Source of the DNA: Acetatifactor sp.
GTDB lineage: Bacteria > Bacillota > Clostridia > Lachnospirales > Lachnospiraceae
DNA: 15,744 nucleotides
Direction of reading: 5' to 3'
Assembly (NCBI GenBank): GCA_016303085.1
Contig: JAEDMI010000034.1
Coordinates: 1-15,744, forward strand
Shown piece by piece: positions 1 to 6,731 of the stretch. The position numbers were made by a program, and so were the translations under genes. Below the pieces are notes generated by a model. The model searched no databases. It saw only the letters and a list, made by a program, of their open reading frames with translations, and had not been told where the DNA came from. Every line of letters begins with the position of its first letter. Positions within the stretch are counted from its first letter, which is position 1.

Positions 1-20
1 TTCAGGCTAAGGAACTGTTC

Positions 21-1415
21 CTAAAACCTGAAATACATAAAGGGATTCTGTCCCTCCACCTGAAGCCGCCATACGCACAGCCAGAACAATGTCACAAGAA
101 TCAGCTTGCAGAAAATATTATCCTTCCAACGCTTATAGCCTTTCTGCAACACAGGGGTACACGCAATGACACCGATGCCCAGCAGATACCGGTAGTTCTG
201 TAGTGCTTTTGCCCAATCTCCCGCGCCTACGCTGACAGCTTCCACTGTTCCAAACATCCTGCCCAGATAAATCTGAAGCTGGGACACATCTCCCACTGCA
301 AAACATACCCATGTCACCGGTATCACAATCCATAAATACAGATGCGGAATCACTTTCAAAGGACCCTTTTGAAATATCCTGTCAAATCCCAGTGCGCTCA
401 ACTGTCTCTCAAACACAATCAGCAGCCACAACAGCATACCCCATATCAGGAAGTTTGCCGTACCACCGTGCCAAATTGCAGTGAGCATCCAGACCGCCAG
501 CAGATTACACACCGTTCTCAGTTCTCCCATACGGTTTCCCCCAAGAGGAATGTAAACGTAACGGCAGAACCATCTTCCCAAAGTAATATGCCATCGGCGG
601 TAAAAATCTCTAACAGAGCGAGCCATATAGGGCATCCTGAAATTCTCGGGCAGTTCAAAGCCTAAAACTCTGCCAAGTCCTACTGCCATGAGAGAATAAC
701 CGTAAAAATCGAAATATATTTTCATGGAATAGGCAATGGCAGCAAGCCATGCCAGAGGAGTGGAAATGCTCTCAAAGCCCGTCACCTGTACATCATGCCA
801 CAAAAGCCCCAATCTGTCAGCCAACAGCACTTTAAAGGTCAATCCCACCGTAAATACCTTCATGCCTTCTTCCAGAGTTTCCGCCGAAAACTTTCTCTGT
901 TGCAGACTGTCGCGTACCTCACCATAGCTGACAATGGGCCCGGATATCAGTTGAGGGAACATTGTGACATAGGTGGCCAGCCGCACAAAGGAAGTCTCCC
1001 TTCTCTGTTCTCCTCTATATACATCTATCAGATAGGACAACATCTGGAACGTGTAAAAGCTGATGCCCAGAGGAAGCTCCGCTTCCCCCGATACTGCCTT
1101 AAAGAAAGCCAATATTCCGATATTTCCGATAATCGCCGCCAAAAACAGACGGCAGCGTCTTTTTTCATATTTACTTTTCTTTTGTCTCTTATCCTTGTCC
1201 TTCTGTCTTGCACTCTGCTCCAGGTGCAACGCCGTAATATAATTTACCAGAATGGATACCATGAGCAGTGCCAGATATCGCGGTTCTCCCAATGCATAAA
1301 AAATAAGACTTCCTGCCAGAAGCACAACATTTTTTATCCTGTCGGGGGATAATCGGTAGCAGAGTAAAAAAATCGGCAGAAACAGAAGTAGGAATTCTAT
1401 ACTGCTGAATATCAA
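21..1415 (-). CDS. MBOAT-family membrane O-acyltransferase (AlgI/DltB-like)
   Basis: Predicted 464-residue multi-pass membrane enzyme that moves acyl (usually acetyl) groups across the membrane onto an extracellular polymer. The N-terminus (FSSIEFLLLFLP), the YFDFYGYSLMAVGLG segment, the DFYRRWHITLGRWF stretch, YIPLGGNR (near 288-295) and WHGGTANFLIWG are all typical of the AlgI branch. His316 in WHG is the expected catalytic histidine. The protein ends in NPFMYFRF as relatives do, so it is full length. A very basic loop lies at about residues 69-88. The start is TTG (1413-1415): a stop codon lies two codons upstream in frame and the family N-terminus begins here, but the ribosome binding site is weak. 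AlgI-type enzymes usually work with an SGNH/AlgJ-like acyltransferase; any such partner would be past the left edge. The acceptor polymer cannot be inferred. The family is sure, the substrate unknown. Confidence 0.9.
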   Translation of the reverse strand: MIFSSIEFLLLFLPIFLLCYRLSPDRIKNVVLLAGSLIFYALGEPRYLALLMVSILVNYITALHLEQSARQKDKDKRQKKSKYEKRRCRLFLAAIIGNIGILAFFKAVSGEAELPLGISFYTFQMLSYLIDVYRGEQRRETSFVRLATYVTMFPQLISGPIVSYGEVRDSLQQRKFSAETLEEGMKVFTVGLTFKVLLADRLGLLWHDVQVTGFESISTPLAWLAAIAYSMKIYFDFYGYSLMAVGLGRVLGFELPENFRMPYMARSVRDFYRRWHITLGRWFCRYVYIPLGGNRMGELRTVCNLLAVWMLTAIWHGGTANFLIWGMLLWLLIVFERQLSALGFDRIFQKGPLKVIPHLYLWIVIPVTWVCFAVGDVSQLQIYLGRMFGTVEAVSVGAGDWAKALQNYRYLLGIGVIACTPVLQKGYKRWKDNIFCKLILVTLFWLCVWRLQVEGQNPFMYFRF

Positions 1416-1449
1416 AAACTATCACATCTTTCATTGCTTCAATACTTAT

Positions 1450-1478
1450 ATAGTACCCTGTGATCCCCGACAATACAA
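1450..1478 (-). promoter_or_regulatory. Candidate promoter of the MBOAT gene
   Basis: On the minus strand a TTGTAT (1473-1478) and a TACTAT (1450-1455) are separated by exactly 17 bases, about 30 bases upstream of the TTG start. Match to the sigma-A consensus is moderate (3/6 and 4/6). An imperfect inverted repeat (1480-1499, arms TTAAGATT/AATTTTAA) lies just upstream, between this promoter and the divergent one. Confidence 0.4.
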
Positions 1479-1507
1479 ATTAAGATTTATTAATTTTAAG
1501 TTCCAAA

Positions 1508-1536
1508 TTGTTACAAATCAGTAGCAATTCCATAAT
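1508..1536 (+). promoter_or_regulatory. Candidate promoter of the DUF6062 gene
   Basis: TTGTTA (1508-1513) and CATAAT (1531-1536) are 17 bases apart, matching sigma-A boxes at 4/6 and 5/6. The leader to the chosen start would be about 85 bases. The rest of the gap between the MBOAT gene and DUF6062 (about 1416-1629) is AT-rich and shows no further clear element. Confidence 0.55.
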
Positions 1537-1629
1537 ATTTGCGGTACACTGAAAAAGTAAATAACAATATGCAAAACCCTAAAACGCCGTCAGGTTTTTA
1601 ACCGTTTCTGCGGCAGAATGCGAGGATAC

Positions 1630-2391
1630 ATGAAAGAACAGCTTTACACCATACCTTTAAATGATGCGGTCAATGCAGACGACGAGTGTCCTTTCTGCTT
1701 TATTGAGCGGAGTATTGAACAGGATTTGTTGGATTTTGTGCTGGGAAGCAGTGCCTCCTACATGGAAGCTGATATTCGGGATATGACAGACAGGGCCGGT
1801 TTCTGCCGTCCCCACTTCAAAAAAATGTTCGATTACGGCAATACCCTCGGAAACGCCTGGATATTAAAAACCCATTATCGGCGCATCATCGGGGAAATGA
1901 AGAAGGAGTTTGCCGGCTTTAAACCCGGGAAGAGTTCTCTGAAGGATAAATTCCGCAAGAGCGCCGAGAGCGGAAATGCCATCGGTATCTGGGTACGGGA
2001 GAAGGAATCCTCCTGCTACATCTGCAGCCATTTTCAGGAAACCTACGAAAGATATATGGACACCTTCTTCTATCTCTGGAAACAGGATTCCGCTTTCCGG
2101 GAAAGGGTGCAAAAGAGCAAGGGATTCTGCCTGTCCCACTTCGGCGACCTCTGCGAAGCCTCAGATTCCAGACTGAACGACAGGGAAAAGGAGGATTTCT
2201 ATGGCTGTATGTTCCCTCTGATGGAGCAGAACATGGAGAGACTCGCCGAGGATGTAGCCTGGATGGTGGAAAAGTTTGACTACCGAAATAAAGATGCAGA
2301 CTGGAAAAACTCAAGAGATGCCATTCAACGTGGCATGCAGAAATTAAAAGGAGGCTATCCCGCGGATGCCCCCTATAAAACGAATAAGTAA
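1630..2391 (+). CDS. DUF6062 family protein with two CxxC...CxxH units
   Basis: A 253-residue soluble protein of a family with no known function, recognised from its N-terminus (MKEQLYTIPLNDA, then ECPFC) and the GFCRPHF motif. It has two similar halves: C20xxC23 with C59xxH62, then C129xxC132 (with H134) with C167xxH170. The spacing from CxxC to CxxH is nearly equal (36 and 35 residues), so two zinc- or other metal-binding sites made by internal duplication are likely. The rest is helical and charged, with no signal peptide or membrane segment. An in-frame ATG at 1618 would add four residues; 1630 is preferred because relatives begin MKE.. and a GAGGA box lies just before it, though rather close. 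The gene stands alone on its strand. Its 3' end also seems to carry the terminator of the opposing operon. No function is proposed. Confidence 0.8.
   Translation: MKEQLYTIPLNDAVNADDECPFCFIERSIEQDLLDFVLGSSASYMEADIRDMTDRAGFCRPHFKKMFDYGNTLGNAWILKTHYRRIIGEMKKEFAGFKPGKSSLKDKFRKSAESGNAIGIWVREKESSCYICSHFQETYERYMDTFFYLWKQDSAFRERVQKSKGFCLSHFGDLCEASDSRLNDREKEDFYGCMFPLMEQNMERLAEDVAWMVEKFDYRNKDADWKNSRDAIQRGMQKLKGGYPADAPYKTNK
2341..2373 (-). terminator. Intrinsic terminator of the TetR-hemerythrin operon, inside DUF6062
   Basis: Read on the minus strand, GGGGGC (2373-2368) pairs with GCCTCC (2355-2350) with one G-U pair, continued by ATC/GAT after a one-base bulge, with a five-base loop. TTTTAATTT follows. 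It begins about 20 bases past the hemerythrin stop. On the plus strand the same stem has an A-C mismatch and no T-run, so it should act only on the minus transcript. Confidence 0.6.
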
Positions 2392-2392
2392 A

Positions 2393-3196
2393 TTATTTCA
2401 CCGGTATCAGCTTATCGACCTTGAGGATGTGGTTTACAAGCCAGCTGAGCAGGAAATCTACCAGTTCTGTCAGATACCTCTGCTGGTTGTCATCCACATC
2501 ATCAAGGTTGATTTCATTTAACTTGTCCACAAAGGCCTGATGGGCTCTTTTCTGGGCTGCCAACCCATCATATCCGATACGCTCCATATAGTCCTCCTCG
2601 TCCCGGAAGTGATGAACCGTATATTCTTTCAATCTGTCCAGTATTGCAACAATCTCATCAAACTTGTCATGCAGAAGTTCCTCCCGAATCAGGTCGTTGG
2701 TTTCCCTGATAATTTGAAACAGAGTCTCATGTTCCTCATCCACAAGCTTAATCCCGGTGCGGTATTTTTCCGTAAAGGCAAAGGGGTCTTCGCTTTCCTT
2801 GACGGGACGAATCTGCCCTATCATAATGTCACTGCCCAAAATATGGTGATACAGCCAGCGTGACAGGTACTCCAACATATCCTTCAATATCCTTTTTCCG
2901 TTCTCTTCATCCAGGCTCTCCGGAGAAAAACTGTCCAACTTTTCTGAAAAGGCTTTATGCTCCTGCCTCTGGCGCGGAAGCTCAGGGTCATCCAGCTTCT
3001 CCATATACTCCTCTTCATGAGCAAAATGAAGCTCCGCATACTTTTTTAGTGCCCTGAGCAGATTTTTGGCTCCGGATGCCGAAGCAGTTTCATTCTCTGC
3101 CAGTTCTAAGGTCTCGTTGATGATGTCAAAGAGCTGACGATGCTCTTCGTCAATCTCAAAAATACCCGTCATACAATCTTCCGTAAACCGATACAT
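2393..3196 (-). CDS. Tandem-domain bacteriohemerythrin
   Basis: A 267-residue cytosolic protein made of two hemerythrin domains (about 1-130 and 140-267). Hemerythrins bind O2 (some NO) at a carboxylate-bridged di-iron site. Ligand pattern by family spacing: domain 1 has H19, H57, E61, H80, H118, D123; domain 2 has H156, H196, E200, H219, H256, D261. In both, the position 15 residues after the bridging Glu, normally the first His of HxxxH, is Gln (Q76 and Q215). Linked signalling domains are absent, so storage, delivery or scavenging of O2 is more likely than sensing by this chain. The start is the ATG at 3196 (MYRFTEDCMTG), downstream of an AAAGGTG box; a TTG eight codons upstream is open but less likely. 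It follows the TetR gene by 43 bases on the same strand and is probably co-transcribed and controlled by it. Confidence 0.9.
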   Translation of the reverse strand: MYRFTEDCMTGIFEIDEEHRQLFDIINETLELAENETASASGAKNLLRALKKYAELHFAHEEEYMEKLDDPELPRQRQEHKAFSEKLDSFSPESLDEENGKRILKDMLEYLSRWLYHHILGSDIMIGQIRPVKESEDPFAFTEKYRTGIKLVDEEHETLFQIIRETNDLIREELLHDKFDEIVAILDRLKEYTVHHFRDEEDYMERIGYDGLAAQKRAHQAFVDKLNEINLDDVDDNQQRYLTELVDFLLSWLVNHILKVDKLIPVK

Positions 3197-3239
3197 TTTA
3201 ATAACCACACCTTTCTGCAAGCTGCAAACTTTGAGCCAC

Positions 3240-3845
3240 TTACTGTCTGTAAACCAACTGCCTCATCATATCTAGGTAATTGCAGATTTCTCCGTAAAGC
3301 ATCTCCGGCTGGAAGGATGCGTCCTGAAATCGCTCCGTCAACAGCCCTTTTACCGTAAAATCCAACATCTTGCGCAGCTTTTCTCCGTCTACTCCCCGGG
3401 GTAGAGAACTGTAATCTATCTGCGCATTAATCCCCTGGTAGGTCTCCTCCAGGGAACCTCTCTTCTCCTCAATGGCCAGAAGCGCTTCGCTGACATCCTC
3501 GGACATGGAACGGTTCAGGAACTGCTGCATATACGGATAACCTCGCATGGCATGCATACGGGCGCACTCCGTCTGTTTCATAACCTCAAACAAATCCCTC
3601 TCCCCGGAATCCACGGTGGAACGAAGCTCAAGATTCATGTATCTCACACTGTAATCATAGATAAAACTATATAAGCCAAGTTTACTTCCGAAATAATGGA
3701 ACAGGAGTCCCTTGCTGATAGCTGCCTCCCTGACAATGTCGTCGGTGCTGGCATGGCGGTATCCCTGAAGAGCAAACACCTTCAGTGCCGCGTTAATCAT
3801 CCTGTCCTGCTTTTCCTTTTTCAGGTCAAAAAACTTGCCGTTCAT
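3240..3845 (-). CDS. TetR/AcrR family transcriptional regulator
   Basis: A 201-residue regulator. Residues about 12-58 form a clear TetR DNA-binding domain: AALKVFALQGYRHASTDDIV, then the recognition helix region ISKGLLFHYFGSK. The remainder is the helical ligand-binding and dimer domain, with no recognisable ligand signature. The ATG at 3843-3845 has a GGAGAAG ribosome binding site at good spacing. It is the first gene of a two-gene unit with the tandem hemerythrin, so self-regulation and control of hemerythrin are the natural guesses. A 9-bp direct repeat flanks the candidate -10 box. The family is certain; the ligand and regulon are unknown. Confidence 0.93.
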   Translation of the reverse strand: MNGKFFDLKKEKQDRMINAALKVFALQGYRHASTDDIVREAAISKGLLFHYFGSKLGLYSFIYDYSVRYMNLELRSTVDSGERDLFEVMKQTECARMHAMRGYPYMQQFLNRSMSEDVSEALLAIEEKRGSLEETYQGINAQIDYSSLPRGVDGEKLRKMLDFTVKGLLTERFQDASFQPEMLYGEICNYLDMMRQLVYRQ

Positions 3846-3864
3846 AAAACTTCTCCAAAAATAT

Positions 3865-3900
3865 ATTATGCTTGCCTACATTGTACCACGAATTATGCTT
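3865..3900. repeat. 9-bp direct repeat around the tetR promoter
   Basis: ATTATGCTT occurs at 3865-3873 and again at 3892-3900, 27 bases start to start, bracketing the -10 box of the TetR-hemerythrin promoter. The position suits an operator, but TetR operators are usually inverted repeats, so the role is unproven. Confidence 0.4.
3880..3888 (-). promoter_or_regulatory. Extended -10 promoter of the tetR-hemerythrin operon
   Basis: On the minus strand TGGTACAAT is an extended -10 (TGn plus TACAAT, 5/6). There is no good -35 at 17 bases, which an extended -10 can tolerate. The expected start of transcription is near 3873, giving a leader of roughly 27 bases. Confidence 0.5.
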
Positions 3901-3948
3901 CAATGAAATTAGAAATCCTAAAAAATTTGTAAATTTGTACATATTCTC

Positions 3949-3977
3949 TTTCCAATTCAGCAGAATAGTATTAAAAT
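3949..3977 (+). promoter_or_regulatory. Candidate promoter of the small acidic membrane protein gene
   Basis: TTTCCA (3949-3954) and TAAAAT (3972-3977) are 17 bases apart, matching sigma-A boxes at 4/6 and 5/6, with the ATG 38 bases beyond the -10. A short inverted repeat (TTGGT at 3983-3987, ACCAA at 3995-3999) sits in the leader before the ribosome binding site. Confidence 0.5.
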
Positions 3978-4015
3978 GTTAATTGGTAGAATCAACCAAC
4001 CGAAAGGAGTAACCT

Positions 4016-4354
4016 ATGGCAAAAAAATTTGGAAAATTCCTGCTTTTCACCGCAGCAATCGGCACTGCGGCCGCAGCTGCTTACTATTATCTGCAGAAGA
4101 AGGATACTGTAAGTCCCGTACCCGAGGATGACGATTACGACGATTTCAGCGAGGATTTGGATGAAACTTCCGGCAATTCCCACTATGTCTCTTTGACTCC
4201 CGAATCCAAAAACGCAGCAAACGAAGAAAAGGACGGCTTCACTCCTTTGACGGAAACCGTTGCACAAGCTGCGGATAAAGTGGAGGAAACCGTTGAGGAA
4301 TTCTTTGACGAAGACGATTCCTCCGATGAAGAACCCCCTGTCTCCGATAACTGA
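4016..4354 (+). CDS. Small acidic single-pass membrane protein (hypothetical)
   Basis: A 112-residue protein that I cannot assign to a characterised family. Residues 1-7 are basic (AKKFGK), about 8-26 form one hydrophobic, alanine-rich membrane segment (FLLFTAAIGTAAAAAYYYL), and the rest is a low-complexity, very acidic tail rich in Asp, Glu and Ser that includes DDDYDDF and DEDDSSDEE. There is no signal-peptidase site after the hydrophobic stretch, so it is likely N-terminally anchored. The N-terminus recalls small YtxH-like membrane proteins, but this is only a resemblance. AAAGGAG at 4003-4009 gives a strong ribosome binding site. It has its own promoter and terminator, so it is a single-gene unit. 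Length, start and intrinsic signals make it a convincing gene; the function is unknown. Confidence 0.75.
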   Translation: MAKKFGKFLLFTAAIGTAAAAAYYYLQKKDTVSPVPEDDDYDDFSEDLDETSGNSHYVSLTPESKNAANEEKDGFTPLTETVAQAADKVEETVEEFFDEDDSSDEEPPVSDN

Positions 4355-4365
4355 TTGCAAGCAGC

Positions 4366-4397
4366 AGAACGCACCGATGAAACGGTGCGTTCTTTCT
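4366..4397 (+). terminator. Intrinsic terminator after the small acidic protein gene
   Basis: A perfect 11-bp stem (AGAACGCACCG at 4366-4376, CGGTGCGTTCT at 4383-4393) with a six-base loop is followed by TTCTT. It ends just before the stop of the opposing MocR gene. On the minus strand no T-run follows, so bidirectional action is doubtful. Confidence 0.75.
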
Positions 4398-4400
4398 TAC

Positions 4401-5864
4401 TTATAGCCAGGCTTCCTGTAGGCGCCTGACTCCCTCTTCTATCTGTTCCCGGCTCAGAGCTCCGAAGCCCAGGAGAATCGTTCCCGCCTTTCCGTCTTCA
4501 GACCCCTTATAACCCTCCGTGCCCTTCATACTGTCTGTCAGCCCGTAAACCCTGACACCCTTTTCCTCCGCCAGCCGTACCAGTTCCGTCTCCGACAATT
4601 TCTTCTTTGAGGTCAGCAGAAGATGCAGCCCCGCGTTTTCTCCCGACACCGTAAATGCACTCTGAAAAGGCCGCAGACACTCTAGGAGCAGTTCATGCTT
4701 TGCCCTGTATATCTTTCGCATCTTGTTCAGATGTCTCTCAAAATATCCGTTCCTGATAAATTGGTTGAGAATACTCTGGTCGATACGAGATACAGTACAG
4801 GAATAGAAGGAGCAGTCCTGTCTGTATTTCTCCAGCAGGGGCTCCGGCAAGACCATAAAGCTGACGCGGATAGCCGGTGCAATAGCCTTGGAAAAACTGC
4901 CCAGATAAATAACCCGTCCGTGCTCGTCGGATGCCTGCAAAGCCGGAATAGGCTTTCCATGATATCGGAATTCGCTGTCGTAGTCATCCTCAATCACATA
5001 TCGGTCGGCGCCACTGTATGCCCACTTCAAAAGTTCCAACCTTCTCCCGATGGGCATGACAATACCTGAAGGAAATTGATGAGACGGCATCACATAGACC
5101 GCGCTCACATCTTCCTTTGCAAGTTCTTTCACCATCATACCGCTTTCATCCATATTCACCGTCACGACATGATCCGCAAAAGATTGAAAAATCCGGCGCG
5201 ACCTTCCGTAGGTGGGATACTCCATGGCAATCCGCACGTGTCTGCCCAGAATCTTTTCCAGAAGCATCAAAAGATAATCGTTTCCCGCTCCCACCACAAT
5301 CTGCTCCGGTCTGCAGTTCACTCCCCGGGAAGAATGCAGATACCGGCTGATTGTCAGACGCAAATCATAGTCGCCCTGAGGTTCTCCTCTGGAGAACAGG
5401 TCACTGTTTGCGTCAGTCAGGATATTTTTTGTTATCTTTTTCCAGACGCTGAACGGGAAACCCGACATGTCAATCTCATGAGGAGAAAAGTCATACTCGC
5501 AAGGCATACAAGACTGCCCGCTGTCTTCCCCCTCCGTCTCCGGCAATTCCCGGGGTCTGACATTTTCCGGTACGTCCGACACTGCCTTACCCCGACTTTC
5601 CTCCTGCAGCATTTCCTCCAAGGGACACACATAATATCCCTTGCAGGGCCGGGCCTCGATATATCCCTCGTCCGACAGCTGTCCGTAGGCATAATCCACC
5701 GTACTTCTGGCCACCTGAAGATAATCTGCCAGAGAACGCGTGGAGGGAAGCCTCTCACCTTCCAGAAGCTTCCCATCCCTGATTTCTTTCTTTATATGCC
5801 CGTATATCTGCTCATACAGGCAGACACCGCTGTCCGCCTGTAGACGAATCGTCATATCATACAT
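4401..5864 (-). CDS. MocR/PdxR-type regulator: GntR helix-turn-helix fused to a PLP aminotransferase domain
   Basis: A 487-residue one-component regulator. Residues about 10-80 are a GntR winged helix (LYEQIYGHIKKEIRDGKL, LPSTRSLADYLQVARSTV, YIEARPCKGYYV). A linker of about 50 residues leads to a class I aminotransferase fold (about 125-487). Cofactor features are intact: IEDDYDSEFRY (D294, Y295) and SFSKAIAP with K326 as the expected Schiff-base lysine. MocR proteins sense PLP or PLP adducts of amino compounds and control vitamin B6, GABA, taurine or transporter genes. No such gene is adjacent, so the target is unknown. It begins four bases after the DUF2225 stop codon (TGA AACT ATG), so it is translationally coupled as the last gene of the glnS operon. 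An ATG three codons downstream is an alternative start. Confidence 0.92.
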   Translation of the reverse strand: MYDMTIRLQADSGVCLYEQIYGHIKKEIRDGKLLEGERLPSTRSLADYLQVARSTVDYAYGQLSDEGYIEARPCKGYYVCPLEEMLQEESRGKAVSDVPENVRPRELPETEGEDSGQSCMPCEYDFSPHEIDMSGFPFSVWKKITKNILTDANSDLFSRGEPQGDYDLRLTISRYLHSSRGVNCRPEQIVVGAGNDYLLMLLEKILGRHVRIAMEYPTYGRSRRIFQSFADHVVTVNMDESGMMVKELAKEDVSAVYVMPSHQFPSGIVMPIGRRLELLKWAYSGADRYVIEDDYDSEFRYHGKPIPALQASDEHGRVIYLGSFSKAIAPAIRVSFMVLPEPLLEKYRQDCSFYSCTVSRIDQSILNQFIRNGYFERHLNKMRKIYRAKHELLLECLRPFQSAFTVSGENAGLHLLLTSKKKLSETELVRLAEEKGVRVYGLTDSMKGTEGYKGSEDGKAGTILLGFGALSREQIEEGVRRLQEAWL

Positions 5865-5868
5865 AGTT

Positions 5869-6708
5869 TCATCTCTTTTTTTCAGCCATTATCTGCTCCT
5901 TCAAATCTCTTGCCTTATCCTTCATGCGGGCATTTGCTGAGGGAGAAGCCAAAATACCTGCCACCAGATGGCTCGCCACATCAAACTTCTTAAACCTGAT
6001 GGCCAGCACCGCCAACAGATAATCTACAGTTATCTCATCCATGCCGCACAAAGGGAAGCTTTCCGATTTTCTGGCCTCTGCAAAACCTCTGAAAGCATTC
6101 TGTAAATAATCATCCTCCTGCTTTTTCAGCTTCTCAACCAGCGCTTCATTTCCCTTTCCGTTATCCTGAAGGTTCTCTCTCCAGCCTCTTACCAACCAAC
6201 CGCTCTTTAGACAGATATAAGCCTTCTCGCTGGCTTTAGCCTTTTTTACCATGGCACAGGCTAATGCAAGCTGATACCTCTCAAAGGCCTGTTCATAGCT
6301 GTAAACCTCATCGTGGTACTCGGTTATATGTACGCTTATGCTGATTTTTTCCTTAATCAGCTTGGCCTGAGCACTGCCCAGATTGGAAAAATATCTGCTC
6401 AGCGCCGCATAACCGCACACAGGGCACAGCTCTACGTCATACTTTACCGCATCTATTCCTTCATATCTGGCACGCAAATCCTGATCTGTTCCCAGCAACT
6501 TTGCCTTTCCCGTCTTCATAATTTTAGCCCGAAATTCCGTACCACAGACAGGACACGTAAAGTTCTTATCGTAGATTAAGTCCTTTTCCTCGATTTTGGG
6601 CGGAGCTGCCGCTACAGATGCCTCCTTCTTAGCCTCTTCCTCTTCAAAAATGTCCATCCCCTCAAGGCCTCCAAGACCAAGGCCCCCAAGTCCTGATAAT
6701 ATTCCCAT
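5869..6708 (-). CDS. DUF2225 family protein with zinc-ribbon-like Cys pairs
   Basis: A 279-residue protein of the DUF2225 family, which has no settled function. The N-terminus is glycine-rich (GGLGLGGLEG) followed by an acidic patch. C52PVC55 and C95PVCGYAA form a probable zinc-binding pair. The C-terminal half is helical and alanine/lysine-rich, resembling tetratricopeptide-like repeats as in other members. The ATG at 6706-6708 has GGAGGG in good position. It starts 23 bases after the glnS stop and ends four bases before the MocR start, so it is the middle gene of the operon. The cytosolic location is inferred from the lack of membrane segments. Confidence 0.85.
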   Translation of the reverse strand: MGILSGLGGLGLGGLEGMDIFEEEEAKKEASVAAAPPKIEEKDLIYDKNFTCPVCGTEFRAKIMKTGKAKLLGTDQDLRARYEGIDAVKYDVELCPVCGYAALSRYFSNLGSAQAKLIKEKISISVHITEYHDEVYSYEQAFERYQLALACAMVKKAKASEKAYICLKSGWLVRGWRENLQDNGKGNEALVEKLKKQEDDYLQNAFRGFAEARKSESFPLCGMDEITVDYLLAVLAIRFKKFDVASHLVAGILASPSANARMKDKARDLKEQIMAEKKR

Positions 6709-6731
6709 ATTTCCCTCCGTTTTCCATCCGC

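Noticed and set aside
10..22. 13-base palindrome AGGAACTGTTCCT after the MBOAT gene as a terminator
   Set aside because: The loop would be only three bases, the stem is five base pairs, and no T-run follows within the window.
795..1352. 185-codon plus-strand frame opposite the MBOAT gene
   Set aside because: It is a shadow frame with low-complexity composition; the MBOAT motifs are on the other strand.
3904..3940. Tandem AAATTTGT-like repeat upstream of the small acidic protein gene
   Set aside because: It is only two short copies in AT-rich DNA, likely chance.
5076..5843. 255-codon plus-strand frame opposite the MocR gene
   Set aside because: It is antisense to a clear regulator; its His/Ser/Arg-rich composition is typical of a shadow frame.
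4401..5864. Assigning the MocR protein as PdxR controlling pyridoxal phosphate synthesis
   Set aside because: No pdxS, pdxT or B6 transporter is adjacent, and the family has many other targets.
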